Positions 34,934 through 47,391 of a stretch of DNA of 64,000 nt are shown here, in pieces; position 1 is the first letter of the stretch, and every line of letters begins with the position of its first letter. The translations under genes and the position numbers were made by a program. This DNA is from Anisodus tanguticus (taxonomy: Eukaryota > Streptophyta > Magnoliopsida > Solanales > Solanaceae): contig CM067555.1 in the NCBI GenBank assembly GCA_034509755.1, positions 21,836,142 to 21,900,141 on the forward strand. Direction: 5' to 3'. The notes beneath the pieces were generated by a model. That model was not told where the DNA came from and searched no databases. It was given only the letters and a program-made list of their open reading frames with translations.

Positions 34934-37435
34934 TGTAACACCCCGTATTTTCGGGTAGCGGTTGAACTCATAACGTAGGTGAGCAGACCCGGACCCGGGA
35001 AAATTTTCGTTGTACTTGTGTATATTAATAAGAGGATTAGTCTATAGAAGGGCGTGATCCCGAAATAATTTTGGATTTAGTAAGTGTGACGACGGAGTTT
35101 AATAATAATTGTGTATCCCCGAAGAGATTATAGACTTGTATTTTTTTTTACAGGAATGATGATATTGACATAAGAGGATTTTAGTAATCGTCGGGATTTA
35201 AATAATTGGAAGATCGGAAATTTAATTGTGTGTATAATTAATTAATTGTGGGATTAATTAATTAGGGAGGGGACAATATATGATGGGAATTGATAAGTGT
35301 GATTTTATAAACGATTTGGGGGTGGCTAAGCCCCAAACCGATCGACCGATATCAGCCCATAAGGGCCTTCTTTCTCCATTTTTATCCATTTCTTCAACTC
35401 CGTCTCTTCAACCATCGATCCTTCAGTGTGCTCTCTTCATCTCTACCAAATTCCTCCATCAAATTCATTTCTAGCAACAAGAGTAAGCTCAGTTGATGGG
35501 TTTTCTGAAATTTTCGACCAAAAATTAGGGATTTTCGGGAGCTTCCATATAACCAAAACGAGGGAGAATTTTTGGTATTCTGGGTTTAAAATTCCAGTAG
35601 AACCGAACCATTAACAAGCTTAGAGACTTAGGAGCTTTACAAGAAACCTTGAATACAATCGGATTCTGGCGCGAATCGATTTTGGGGTCTGTTTCTGTTT
35701 GTCGGAGGTTGTGTCGAGCAAAAGGGTTTCCCAACGATTCTCGTCGATGTGTTTAATGAGGTAACCTTCCTTGTTCTTAATAGTTTGTACAATTTTCTGA
35801 AATCTTTTCTTGCTACTAGTTCTAAAGACAATTGTCGAAAATGCGAATTTGGGTTGGGTGTTGTTGGGACTGTCGTTACTGAGAGTTGCTGGAAATTGCA
35901 TGTGAAATCGTTGTACTATTTTGAAGATTGTAGTGGTATAAGAAGGAGGATTAAGGGGACTGGATGTTTCGCTTTATGTTAGATTTCGATGTAGAAGAAA
36001 TATAGGTTCTACGCGTTCAAGGTGTTCGTTAGAATGTCCCTAAGAATCTATTTTTAATATGTTGATTCGATTGTGATGTAATTCGTCCGTATGATGTAGA
36101 TAAGCATTCTTAGGGGCTTACAGGGACCCACAGAACTTAGATAAATTCGACGACAAGGTTGAAGTTCTAAAACGAGGCATACTCTAATATTGAGTTGATT
36201 AGTTCGTCTAAGAGGTATGTGAAACTCTTACTTCTTTCTTTTGGCATGATTTAATGAAAGTACGGCGGACGTACTTGATTCTTATACAGTTTAATTCCTA
36301 AAGAAGATTGTTATGAGAATTGCCTATGATTTTTCAGCAAAGAGTTATTATGACTTTATTACAATGATTTGAATGAGAGTCAAATGATAATTTTTACTTA
36401 CATATGGTTACTCATGATATCTACTCGTGCTAAGTGTTATTACTTCACGTCACCGAGTCCCGGGCCGAGTTATGTTCGTGCACAGCCTTGCATTGTTCAC
36501 CGAGACCCTCACTAGAGGGCCGGGTTACGTAGGATGGATCCATAGATGAGATATGACTTTACCGAGTCCCAGCATGGGCCAGGTTATGATATGATTCCAC
36601 CGAGTCCCGCACTAGTGGGCCGGGTTACGTTACAGATGTATATATATGTATATGGACAGACATTCATGTTTTCTTGACTTGACTCTCACTTTTATAAGGC
36701 ACATCTGACTTTTATGGTTTATGGCACAGTTGGATTTCGATCCTGATTTTTATACTGATCTCCTGTTTCTGTTGGCTACTTATGATCTCTTTTACAGCTT
36801 CATGTTTTACATACTCAAGTACATTATTTCGTATCGACCCCTTTCCTCGGGGGGGTTGCGTTTCATGCCCGCAGGTACATGTTTTCAGTTTGGTGAACCT
36901 CAGGCCTAGGTTCCTACTCAGCAGGTTGGAAAGCTCCTTTGATCCAGAGCTTTGTCGTTTTGGTACCGAACCTCTTTTAGACTTATGTTTGTATTTAGGG
37001 GCACGACGGGGCCCTGTCCCGTCATATGTCGTTATTCTTCTTATAGAGGTATGTAGACAGTGGTGGGTTGTACTTATGTAAGGGTTATGACTCTGTTTTG
37101 GTCAGTCATGTTATGGTATTCTGTGTTGGGGTGTTCCCATGTATATACGTTATTATCTATTGGCAGCCTTGTCGGCTTGCCTGTTATATTATCTGTTGGC
37201 AGCCTTGTCGGCTTGCCTGTTGTATGGTGTTGGCTAGTTGTGACTCCTCAGGAGACATGTACATTCGGGGGTAAAGGCAGCCTTATCGGTTTGCCTACCC
37301 TGGCATATGTTGCTATTGCGGCGTTATGCTGTCGGATTTCAGACTCATTAAGTGTTAGTTGGATTATATGTGACAGATTAGTATAATGACGTCATTAGGG
37401 AGGTTAGTCGCGGCCCGTCGGGTCGGGTCGTGACA
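34934..37435 (+). repeat. 3' LTR of the LARD
   Basis: 2502 bp, nearly identical to 27463-29830. It keeps a segment (about 37043-37280) with two copies of GGCAGCCTTGTCGGCTTGCCTG that the 5' LTR has lost or rearranged. Confidence 0.95.
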
Positions 37436-37440
37436 ATAAG

Positions 37441-39099
37441 TAAAGTAGAAGGATGTGGGCCCCCATGGGCCCATGATTATGCAAGGAGAGGGAGAAAACA
37501 AGTATACGAGTTAGAAAGCACTCGAAACTTACCAAAAATAAATAAGACAAGAAAAAATTGATACGAAATTACATACAAACATACGCAGCTCATTACTACA
37601 ACAAACAACAAAAAGAATGAACAGAGCTGGCAAGCTCATAAATGACATAGCCCAAGCAATATTGATCCCAGTAATGGGCCTTTCATAAAACAAGCAGCGT
37701 GGAAACAAAAAGGGAAAGCCCAATAACTCACACACACCCTTTTCAGATTTTAAGGAGAAGAAGGAAAATTGAGCCCAAAGCACACCCCAGCCCAAACTTT
37801 TGTCATTTAATTAGATATACAGGCCTATATTCGCATACATGATTGATATACAGAAAGTATACTAAATATATGTGATATGCCTAAAGATATACAAAGAATA
37901 TGACTTAAATATACACCTGGTGTATACTAGAGCCTATTTACTGTGTATACCTTTGAGGTATATCACCCCATATTCAACCAAAAGCATGAGACAAATGTAG
38001 CAATAGGCAAGATATGAGCAAACTGGAACACCCAAAAGGAAAGCAAATAAAACATTTACATTCTTCTCTTAAGGGATCCAAATAGGTATTGACACCCCCT
38101 TAGCAACGCAATAGGCAAGACAAGGTATAAAATGACTTAGAAAGAACTTTCATGTTGGCACAATAACATTTTTGTTACTTTAGATTTAGATAAACAAGCA
38201 AGCACATCATGAGTCTGGATTAACATGCATGGGTAAGAATAGACAGATACAACATTTTCTTTAAATGCAGAGCTAATTGGAATTAATTTGAGCACACCTA
38301 ATCGTGTAGTACTACATATTTAGACATGCTGACCCTCAATTAGGCAAGGTAGGCACACAATCAGATTAATACCTATAAAGACACAGTTTTGACCATAAAA
38401 TGATATCCTCATATGCCCAAAAATGGCTAAGTCAGATCAAACATGTATATTTCCTCAAAGCAGTCAAGTATGCCACAAGAGGGTGAATAGATTAGCCTAG
38501 ACAAGACAGACATGTTACCCAAATGGTTGTGCAGGATTCAAAGAGCAGATACAGGGCTTACTTAAGCGTACCTCCTCTTTAAACAATTAAAAACTATCTT
38601 GACAACTTAGTGACTTAGAGTATGTCCTATGTCATATCAAATGTGCTCAACTCCCAAAACATAATATTACTTGAGCAAATAGTCACTTAAATAAGCAGAC
38701 CATAGGCAACATCATGAGGTGAAACTTCACAGATTCCTAAATGCTGAACTAATGCCAGAACCAAATAGGTACAGGACATATGCAAGTGAAGGACAAACAT
38801 GGTCATAACAAAGGAAGGTCATGTAGGTAATAATTTAAGTGTTCTTAAGCTAACAATGTCAAGGAAGAGGTGTATGCATATGATCCAAGCCTATATGGGC
38901 ATAATAATCCTTTGAAATATACAAGAATGAACTCAGATTAACCTCCACACATCAAGAAATCCTAGTACATGACAACTTAGTCATCAAAACTCTTTATACA
39001 TGCAGACATGTTCATTTGGAGACATAATCTTAACTTTGCAAAAATTACAGGTACTAAATTAAACACATATAGTCCTAATCAAAATACAGGTATTCACAC
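37441..39099. other. Intergenic spacer upstream of RDR6
   Basis: AT-rich, with no gene. A cluster of GTATAC / GATATAC words lies at 37815-37970. No transposon ends or target duplications were recognised. Confidence 0.5.
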
Positions 39100-39465
39100 A
39101 AAAATTTTGTGTATAAAATGTGTATATCTCGCTCAAGACTTAAAAAGTTCGCTCAAAATTTAGTGTATGAAAATGTGTGTATCTCGTTCAAAGCTTAAAA
39201 AATTAGCTCAAAATTTTGTGTATGAAAATGATATGAAATTTGTATCTCGCTCAAGGCGTAGAATTTCGCTCACATTTTCGTGTATAAAGTTCAAGTTCGG
39301 TTTTTGTAAAATTAATACAACTACAACAACATTATATACAACTTTCATAAAAAAATTGTGTATGAAAACTATATGATGTGTATATCATGTTCAAAGCTTA
39401 AAAGTCTGCTTAAATTTTGTGTATGAAATGTGTATATCTTATTCAAGACTTAAAATTACGCTTAA
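39100..39465 (+). repeat. Degenerate minisatellite upstream of RDR6, unit about 55-62 bp
   Basis: Five to six units share the phrase TTTTGTGTATGAAAATGTGTATATCTCGCTCAAGRCTTAAAA (starts near 39105, 39159, 39214, 39277 partial, 39354 and 39415). They end about 50 bases before a TATAAATA box candidate at 39511-39518. Confidence 0.75.
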
Positions 39466-39510
39466 AAAAATATGAACATCCGTCATATTTCGTAATATAC
39501 TATTATATTT

Positions 39511-39518
39511 TATAAATA
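39511..39518 (+). promoter_or_regulatory. Candidate TATA box of RDR6
   Basis: TATAAATA lies 276 bases before the 5'-UTR donor site at 39794. Position and orientation suit a promoter, but AT-rich DNA gives such matches by chance and the transcription start is not visible. Confidence 0.3.
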
Positions 39519-39793
39519 AAGAAAACTATCTAAAAATATTTTGTAATAAAGAATCTTAAATAGTTACGGTGTGTCATTTTCCCTTTGGCCCAACCAAATG
39601 CAAATATAGAAAAATGAATCGTACATGGAATATCTTTTTCCTGGAAAAAATAAAGAGTGGTTCCCGCGTGAACCCCACTGTACTTTGCTGTAAGTGTAAG
39701 CTTCCTGAAGAAGCAAAACCAGGGAAACGAAAGCATCAAAAATCACACACCCCTTTCATCTTGCTTGTGTCTTTCTTGTTGTTGATCACTCAG

Positions 39794-40904
39794 GTTAGTG
39801 GGTTTCTCTCATTTTCCATTTTTCTCAATTAGGTTTCTTTAAGTTTGTATCTTCTTGAATCTATCGATAATGGCTGCATTCTTTATACGGGTTTCTCTTT
39901 TCCTTTAGTTACAGAAAGTGGGTTTCTCTTGTTCTTGATTAGGTTTCTTAATTCTTTACTAAGTACTAGGTCTGTATCTTTTTCAAGTTTTGGTCCAAAT
40001 TTGCATCAATTGATCATTTGCTTCACTTATGGCTGCGTTGTTGGTGCTTTTCCTTAGTGGGTCCTCTAGTTATGCAAATTGAGTTTCTTACATTTGAAGT
40101 TCTGATCAAGGGAAAAAGGGGTAAGATTTCGGGATACGAATTAGGCATAATTTTATTTGATCTGGAGGAGTAGAGCTGATGCTAGAACACAATTACTTAA
40201 TAGGACACCAAAGATCTTTGCTTCACTTCATGTTATGGAATGCTATTGCAAATAAAGTTATGTGTTTATATAGGTTTTCATCAAATTTAGGTTAAGAGTT
40301 CTATTCTGAGATTGTTTATATGCCATTACTAGCTGAATGTCTTAACTTCACTGAGCCAGATAAACGGTATTGAAAGGTCAGTTGTTCGATGTTTTCCAGT
40401 GAAAGTCAAACATATCTGATAAACAGATGTAGCAAAGGAATCATGGAATAAAAAACACGACTAATGCCTAAAGATAGTACAAGATACTGATATATAGATG
40501 TCTGTTTTTCAAATCTCAATTGGTAAAGAAGTGGAGTTATAAGCTCATGTTGTCCTCTGCTTCCTTGATCTTTGTCTCATCACCATCTGATTACTAAAAT
40601 GCAGTGCACATATATTTCATGTTCTTGTTCTAGATTGGTTTTAATTTATTTATTAAGTAACATTTTTCTGCGGTTAGAAGGTAGAAATGCTTAAGGATGT
40701 TTCAGAAGGTCATCCATGTAGTCTAAATGAATAATCAACATTTCGCTGGTATGATTGTGAACTATGATTTCCAGCTCATAGATGGCTTTCTTAGCAACCT
40801 GATGCTTATAAACAGTTAAATATTTTGTTGCCTCATACATTGTCCATTCTATCTGATTTGTTATGTTGTTTCGTTTTAAAGACAAATATTGGTTCATGTA
40901 ACAG
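39794..40904 (+). other. RDR6: 5'-UTR intron of RDR6 (predicted)
   Basis: The donor CAG|GTTAGT (39791-39799) and acceptor GTAACAG|GTG (ending 40904) leave a 30-base second leader segment before the start codon. The upstream exon (about 39620-39793, C/A-rich with ATCACACACCCCTTTCATC) looks like a plant leader. The T-rich body and the fit of both sites support it; transcript data would be needed for proof. Confidence 0.6.
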
Positions 40905-40934
40905 GTGAACTTGGAGGTTGTGTGAAAAGAAAAG

Positions 40935-43900
40935 ATGGGATCAGAGGGTTCTAAAAAGGATCTCGTGGTGACTCAAATTAGTGTTGGTGGGTTCGATGAC
41001 AATGTCAATGCGAAAAAGCTTTCGGAATATCTGGAAGAACAAGTTGGACAAGTGTGGAGGTGTAGATTAAAGACTTCATCCACTCCTCCTGACTCTTATC
41101 CAGCTTATGACATTGATGCAGAGAGGGTGTTAAGAATGAAAAATTACGAAAGAGTGGAACCTCATGCATTCGTTCATTTTGCATCTTCACAGTCCGCAAA
41201 GAATGCTCTTGCTGCTGCTAGGCGTAATGAGCTCTTATTAGAAGAGAAGCCTTTGATGGTTAGTTTGGGTCCTCAGAATCCTTTTTTTCTGAATGAGAGG
41301 AGAAGAACTACCATGCCCTTCAAGTTTTCGGATGTTGGTATAGAAATTGGAGTACTGGTTAGTGAATATGACTTTGTTGTTGGTTGGAGGGGACCTGATA
41401 CTGGTGTTAACTTTCTTGTAGACCCATTCAATGGGACATGCAAAATACTTTTCACAAAGAACACTGTTTTCTCTTTCATGGGTGAAGCAAGACATGCCGT
41501 TATAAATTGCAATTTCAAGATTGAGTTTTTGCTGAGGGAAATCAATGAGATAAAGGAATGTAAAGATTTTTCGTCTTTGGTAATATTGTTGCAGCTGGCT
41601 TCATCTCCGAAGGTTTTCTATAGAACTGCTGATGATGATATTGAAGAATCAGTGGCTTTTGACTTGTTAGACGATGATGATCAATGGATCCGAACCACAG
41701 ATATTACATGTAGTGGAGTCATTGGTAGGCTTAATGCCTACCGTATTTCAATTCGTCCTCGCAATGGTCCTAGCTTTAAGAGGACCATGAAATATTTCAG
41801 TGAAAGTAGGGTTCCCATGGCAGAACAGTGTAACAGGCAGAGGCTCCGGGTGAGAGATGAGCCTGATTTTGGGGTGTCCATGTCAGAACCTTTCTTCTGC
41901 TTCCAGAAACATGAGGATGTAAGCTTTAAGGTCTTGTTTCTGGTGAATGCGGTTTTGCACAAAGGCATAATTAATCAGCATCAGATGACTAATGAATTCT
42001 TTTCTTTACTTAGAAGGCATCAGGAAGGGGTTAATTTAGCTGCACTGAAGCACATTTTTTCTTACAAAAGGCCTGTCAATGATGCTATTCAGAAGTTAGC
42101 ACGCGTCCAGAGATGGCTGTTGAGTAATCCTAACCTTCTCGAGAGAACTGGAGAGTTGGATGATTTTGTAGAGGTTAGGAGGTTGGTTATTACCCCAACC
42201 AAAGCATACTGTCTTCCGCCGACTGTGGAGCTAGCCAATAGAGTCCTCAGGAATTATAAACAAGTTTCAGATCGATTTTTGCGAGTTACTTTCATGGATG
42301 AGGGCATGCAGAACTTGAACAGGAATGTTCTGACATACTATGCTGCTACTGTTGTGAGAGAAATTACATCAAATTCTAATCCCCAGAGAACTGCAGTCTT
42401 CCAAAGGGTGAAAAGTATCCTGAGTAAAGGATTTTATCTGTGTGGTCGAAAGTACTCCTTTTTGGCATTCTCAGCTAACCAGCTGAGGGATCGTTCTGCC
42501 TGGTTTTTTGCAGAAGTCCCGAAAATTGGGCCGCTCAACATTATAAACTGGATGGGGAGGTTTAGTGACCGGAATGTTGCAAAATTTGCTGCTAGGATGG
42601 GACAGTGCTTTTCATCAACCTATGCAACAGTGGTAGTCCTTCCAAGTGAGGTTAATTCTGAGCTTCCAGATGTAAAAAGAAATGGGTATACTTTCTCTGA
42701 TGGAATCGGCATGATGTCAGCAGATCTAGCTATAGAAGTTGCAGAGAAGTTGCAATTAAGTGTCAATCCTCCTTGTGCTTATCAGATAAGATATGCTGGT
42801 TATAAAGGTGTTATCACATGTTGGCCGGCTAAGAATGATGGTATCCGCCTTTCTCTGAGGCGAAGTATGAAGAAATTTGACTCAAATCACACCACCCTTG
42901 AAATCTGCTCCTGGACAAGATTACAACCTGGTTTTCTGAACCGGCAAATAATAACCCTGCTCTCGTCCTTGGACATTAAAGATGAAATATTTTGGGAAAT
43001 GCAAGTAGAAATGTTATCAAGGTTGGATAAAATGCTTGTGGATTCAGACATGGCTTTTGATGTCATTACAGCTTCATGTGGTGAGGCAGGAAATACAGCG
43101 GCTATAATGTTGAGTGCAGGGTTTAAACCTCAAAGTGAGCCTCATTTAAGAGGGATGTTGTCTAGCATTAGAGCTGCTCAACTTGGCGATCTCAGGAATA
43201 AGGCAAGGATATTTGTTCCTTCAGGAAGGTGGTTGATGGGCTGTTTGGATGAATTAGGTGAACTTGAGCAAGGCCAATGCTTTATTCAAGTGTCAAGCCC
43301 TTCTTTGGAGAATTGTTTTGCTAAGCATGGTCCAAAGTTTTCTGATATAAAGAAAAATCTTCAAGTAATAAAGGGCCTTGTTGTAATTACAAAGAACCCA
43401 TGTCTTCATCCGGGGGATGTGAGGATTCTGGAGGCTGTAGATGTTCCTGGTTTACACCATATCTATGATTGTCTGGCCTTCCCTCAGAAGGGGGATAGGC
43501 CACATTCAAATGAAGTATCAGGAAGTGACCTTGACGGTGACCTCTACTTTGTGACTTGGGATGAAAATCTCATCCCACCCAGTAAGAAGAGCTGGATGCC
43601 AATGGACTATGCATCTGCAGAACCTAAAGAGTTGGGTCGTCCAATTAAACATACGGTAGCTACCCAACTTTAATGATATTTATTTATATCTTCCTATATT
43701 TGGTTAGCTTTTCCAGATCTCTACAAGTTTGTTTTACAGCGTAATGTGAATGCTGATGAAATAATTACAAGCCTTCTTGAAAAGCTAGCATTACATGTTC
43801 TTTAGCTAATATTTATCTTTTAACAGCTGTTTTGAGTTCTGTTGCATTAGTAAGATATACTTGTTGCTCACTTTTCTTGTATTATGTGCCCCAACTTGAC

Positions 43901-45094
43901 GCTCTCTGATTTTGCATTCGACCATGTTTAAGTTATTTAGTTGTAATAGAAGAGGGAGACTCTTTTTCTGTAGGCACTCACTAGAATAAAAAGAAAAAGC
44001 TAATGACACTTATAAATTATAATAGATCTTCTGCTCTTCAAGGCTCAAAATATTTGTGATCATTTGTGCTATCTGGGTATATTCAACAGATTTTGCACTT
44101 GATTAGGAATTTAAGTCTACTTTATGGAACTTGTTATTGCCTAATATTCTTTTGTATCATACCTTTGGGGTGTGCTATTTATTTTTTCAGTTTTTAACTA
44201 TCTACTTCTTATTTACAGGACATAATAGAATTTTTCTCAAAGAACATGGTCCAAGAGAGTCTAGGAGAAATCTGCAACGCACATGTGGTTCATGCTGACC
44301 TCTGTGAATTTGGAGCTATGGATGAGAAGTGCCTTAAATTGGCAGAGCTTGCTGCTCTAGCCGTTGATTTCCCCAAAACTGGAAAACTTGTCACCATGCC
44401 ATTTGCCCTCAAGCCAAAAATGTATCCTGACTTCATGGGGAAAGAGGAATTTCAATCATACAAGTCAGAGAAAATTTTGGGCAAATTATATAGGCGAGTG
44501 AAAGATGCATTTGATGCGGAGGGTGGAGAATCTGCTGGACTTGAGTTTGTTCCTGAAGACATCCCATATGACACTAATCTTGAGATTCCAGGATACGAAG
44601 ATTTCATAGATGATGCATGGAACCGCAAATGTTCTTATGATGGTCAGTTGAGTGGACTTTTAGGACAGTACAAAGTTAAAGGGGAGGAAGAGGTGGTTAC
44701 TGGACATATATGGTCCATGCCAAAGTACAGTTCTAAGAAGCAAGGGGAATTAAAAGAGAGGCTGAAGCACACATATAATATGCTGAGGAAGGAGTTCAGG
44801 AATGTTTTCGAGCATATGGAGCCTGATTTTGATCTGCTTCCCGATGATGAGAAGAATGATATGTATGAAAGAAAGGCATATGCATGGTATCGGGTCACCT
44901 ACCATCCTGATTGGGTGTCTAGATCACTGGAGTTGCAAATGTCAGATGCTGTGTCAAGTACTGTTATGTTAAGTTTTGCATGGATTGCAGCAGATTACAT
45001 TGCTCGAATTAAAATTAGAAACAGGGGAATGCAATATTCTGACTCTACCAAGGCTATCAACTCCCTTGGAAGGTATCTTGTTGACAAGATATAA
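40935..45094 (+). CDS. RDR6: RNA-dependent RNA polymerase 6 (SGS2/SDE1 type), two coding exons
   Basis: This enzyme copies single-stranded RNA into dsRNA. In known plants it works with SGS3 in cytoplasmic siRNA bodies and feeds DCL4/DCL2 to make tasiRNAs, phasiRNAs and secondary siRNAs against viruses and transgenes. Exon 1 is 40935-43655 (907 codons) and exon 2 is 44219-45094 (291 residues plus stop), joined in phase 0 at ...RPIKHT|DIIEFF. The total is 1198 residues, close to Arabidopsis RDR6 (about 1196). The N-terminus MGSEGSKKDLVVTQISVGGF is typical of RDR6 rather than RDR1 or RDR2. An RRM-like N-terminal region (1-120) is followed by the cellular RdRP domain from about residue 415. The motif FSDGIG lies at 587-592 and the catalytic DLDGD at 865-869. 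The start ATG has A at -3 and G at +4. There is no frameshift or internal stop, so the gene looks functional. One oddity: MM follows DGIG, where TI is usual in Arabidopsis. Confidence 0.96.
43656..44218 (+). other. RDR6: Coding-region intron of RDR6
   Basis: 563 bases, from donor ACG|GTAGCT to acceptor TTATTTACAG|GAC. Splicing joins HT to DIIEFF in phase 0, matching the conserved protein sequence at this place. Reading through the intron would meet a stop after five codons (VATQL). Confidence 0.93.
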
Positions 45095-46453
45095 CAACCA
45101 CAGCTTTCACGAGGCTAAATGCAAAATTATCGGCTGCTTATCAACTATTTGGCTGTAAGGCCACTCTTCCATTACCAATACCTGCTTTGATGTCCTTTAG
45201 AACCTCCTATTCGATTGTTTCCTTATGTTGAACAGTTTCTATATGAAATGTCATCCATGAGTTTGCCTGCTGATACTAGTGATATGCTTGTTTCCCGAGT
45301 TTTTTCAGAGTAGTTCTCATAGATTCTTGTTTTTTTATGAATGTTAACATTTCAGAATTGTCTTTGTGAGCTTGTAAAATCATTTTTCTATTATTCTTGG
45401 GAAGAAGAAAGGCTTAATCATATTAAAACGATATAACGAGGAGCAGGAAAGGATGGAGGACACTTTATTGCTGATAATTTAATATACTGTCCCACGTGGC
45501 CATGTTCGGCTGTGAAAAATCATCCACTGATTGCTCTGAGATTTTGAGTTGGACGTTGTTCTTATGCGTTTCCACGCCCCTTTGAGACCCCGAACAGATT
45601 TTTCCACATGGTACCAAATTTAACCATAGCCAATTCTGTTTGTCACACTCGTAAGTCTACATCATTACATGTCTCCCTAATAATTAATTTTAATTTTTTT
45701 GAACATAACTCAATCTCTCTAGTTGTTTTTGAATGGATTCCAACTGATGTGCTTGATATTCACTAAGCTATATCCTTAATTACGGAAAAATTACAACTTC
45801 TCTTAACAAATTCTTTGCTTATTTAATTTTGCCTTTTCTTTAACCCCTTTGATGGTGAAGAACATTAATGTGAGATTCAACCACTCAGTTCTGAGCTTAT
45901 TTGTAGTTTTTGTCTGGTCATGATTATCTGTAAGGAAGTGCAAATCATCTCAGGCCACATGGAAATCTGAAAACTCATCATTTTCTTCCCAAGCCACATG
46001 AAATAGAACACTGTTTGTACGAATGCAATTTATGGGTAGAGTCTAGCTGGTTGGGTTGACCAAGTCTTAAGCCACACATGTTCTATCCGGCTAAATTTAA
46101 TGCACTTGTTTCCCATCTAACTGAACCTTTTGCCAGGATTCTTTCCCTTCCTTTGAGTCATTGAACTTTTAAAAATTGTTGGAAATAAGATTTGAGATGA
46201 GAGGTGAGGTCATCATTCTTATTCATAGACAAGAAAGTACTTCCAAAAATGAAGTAGAAAGGGTCCTTTTCTGTTTCCTGAGAGACGGAAAATGGCAGAA
46301 ATATCAGAAGGAATTTGGAACAATTCATACAATCTATTGTGTTAGAGGTTTAAATGAGCTTGATAACGAAATCAACTACTTTATTATTATATACATATAT
46401 CTGATCAGAAACTTGAGTTACATCCAATCACATAAGGAGTGATTTGGCACTTG
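45095..46453 (+). other. RDR6 3' flank and intergenic spacer
   Basis: The first few hundred bases are T-rich, as expected for a plant 3' UTR; no single polyadenylation signal stands out. A CCCACGTGGC G-box-like element lies at about 45489-45499, and its role is unknown. A short ORF at 46176-46442 has no recognised motif. No other gene is seen before the copia insertion. Confidence 0.5.
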
Positions 46454-46458
46454 AATAA

Positions 46459-47391
46459 TGTGGGTTACAAGAATTGCAAGAAACGGGAAGTAAGTAAATA
46501 TTACAAATTGTTAGAAAGGATAAACTAAAGATTACAACAAAACTGGAATCAAGAACGTTACAAATTGCTTGTGATTTGCTGAGTCGAGTGATGACACTCT
46601 GTCTTTAAGACAAGATTTCCCGTATATATCCTTTTACGTTGTCGGGCAATAGTCTCCCAAGATACAATAACAACTTAACAAATGAGCAAAGGAAACTCAA
46701 GTGTTACTCTTGAAGACCTTTGAGTATAGTAAACTTGATATAGAGGAAGACGAATATGTCAGAAAATTCTGTAGTGTTTTCTTAGTGTTTTTGAACAATT
46801 GAGCCAAAGGCCTCAATTTATAGTGTAATGAGATGACCCCTCAACTAGCCAACTAATGGTCTTCAATAGCCATGTAATGACACTTAATTGAGGGGTTACA
46901 TTCAGCCAAATAATGGTTGAATTCATGTGTCATATAATGGAGATTCAATTATCCAAAATCAGCCCAAAAGTCAGAACTTTCCATCTTCCCGTCGGAGCAT
47001 TCTGCCTCCGAAGCACCGCAGCTCTGTGAATTAGCGTCGCGGCTCCAGTGACTGATCACCCAATTAGCGTCGCGGTGCTGCCTGGGAGGCGCCGCAGCGC
47101 TCCGATGCCTCGGCTCCGCGGCGACTTCCGACTCGTTTCATCTTACACTTCGTACACTTCTTCTTTTGTTTACCAATGTGGAATACTTTGTCATTTGGCC
47201 AATAACCGTCCATCATTCTATGTCTCAAACGTACTACTTACGTACCAATATCTCTTTCACTAATGAAATTTGTAATACTTGGCACTACTTGTGCACGTGT
47301 GTGGAAACGACGTTTCCGATGTGCGGGGCCCCAATTATTCGAGTCATAAATAATGGGATAAACTTAATTCCACATTAGTAAATTTTCAACA
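46459..47391 (-). repeat. 3' LTR of the minus-strand copia element
   Basis: On the minus strand it starts TGTTGAAAATTTAC, following the purine tract TCAAGAGGGGAT (47392-47403). A GC-rich patch at 46985-47130 holds repeated GCGTCGCGGCTCC phrases and is longer than in the 5' LTR by roughly 40-55 bases. Confidence 0.9.

Larger units (their letters stand above)
27463..37435 (+). mobile_element. Complete 10-kb LARD-type LTR retrotransposon
   Basis: The LTRs start TGTAACACCCCG (27463 and 34934) and end GTCGTGACA (29830 and 37435). A perfect 5-bp target duplication ATAAG lies at 27458-27462 and 37436-37440. Primer-binding site and polypurine tract are present. The 5.1-kb internal region has only a 47-codon remnant of a gag start and no pol. 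Long LTRs (over 2 kb) around a non-coding core of several kilobases match the definition of large retrotransposon derivatives, which depend on proteins from an autonomous relative. The LTRs are almost identical over their first 2.1 kb, so the insertion is recent. Confidence 0.95.

Noticed and set aside
37060..37386. 108-codon plus-strand ORF
   Set aside because: It lies inside the 3' LTR of the LARD in a rearranged repeat and has no counterpart in the 5' LTR.
43656..43673. RDR6 as a 912-codon single-exon protein
   Set aside because: The last five codons are intron. Splicing at 43656/44218 restores the conserved HT-DIIEFF junction and a normal C-terminus.
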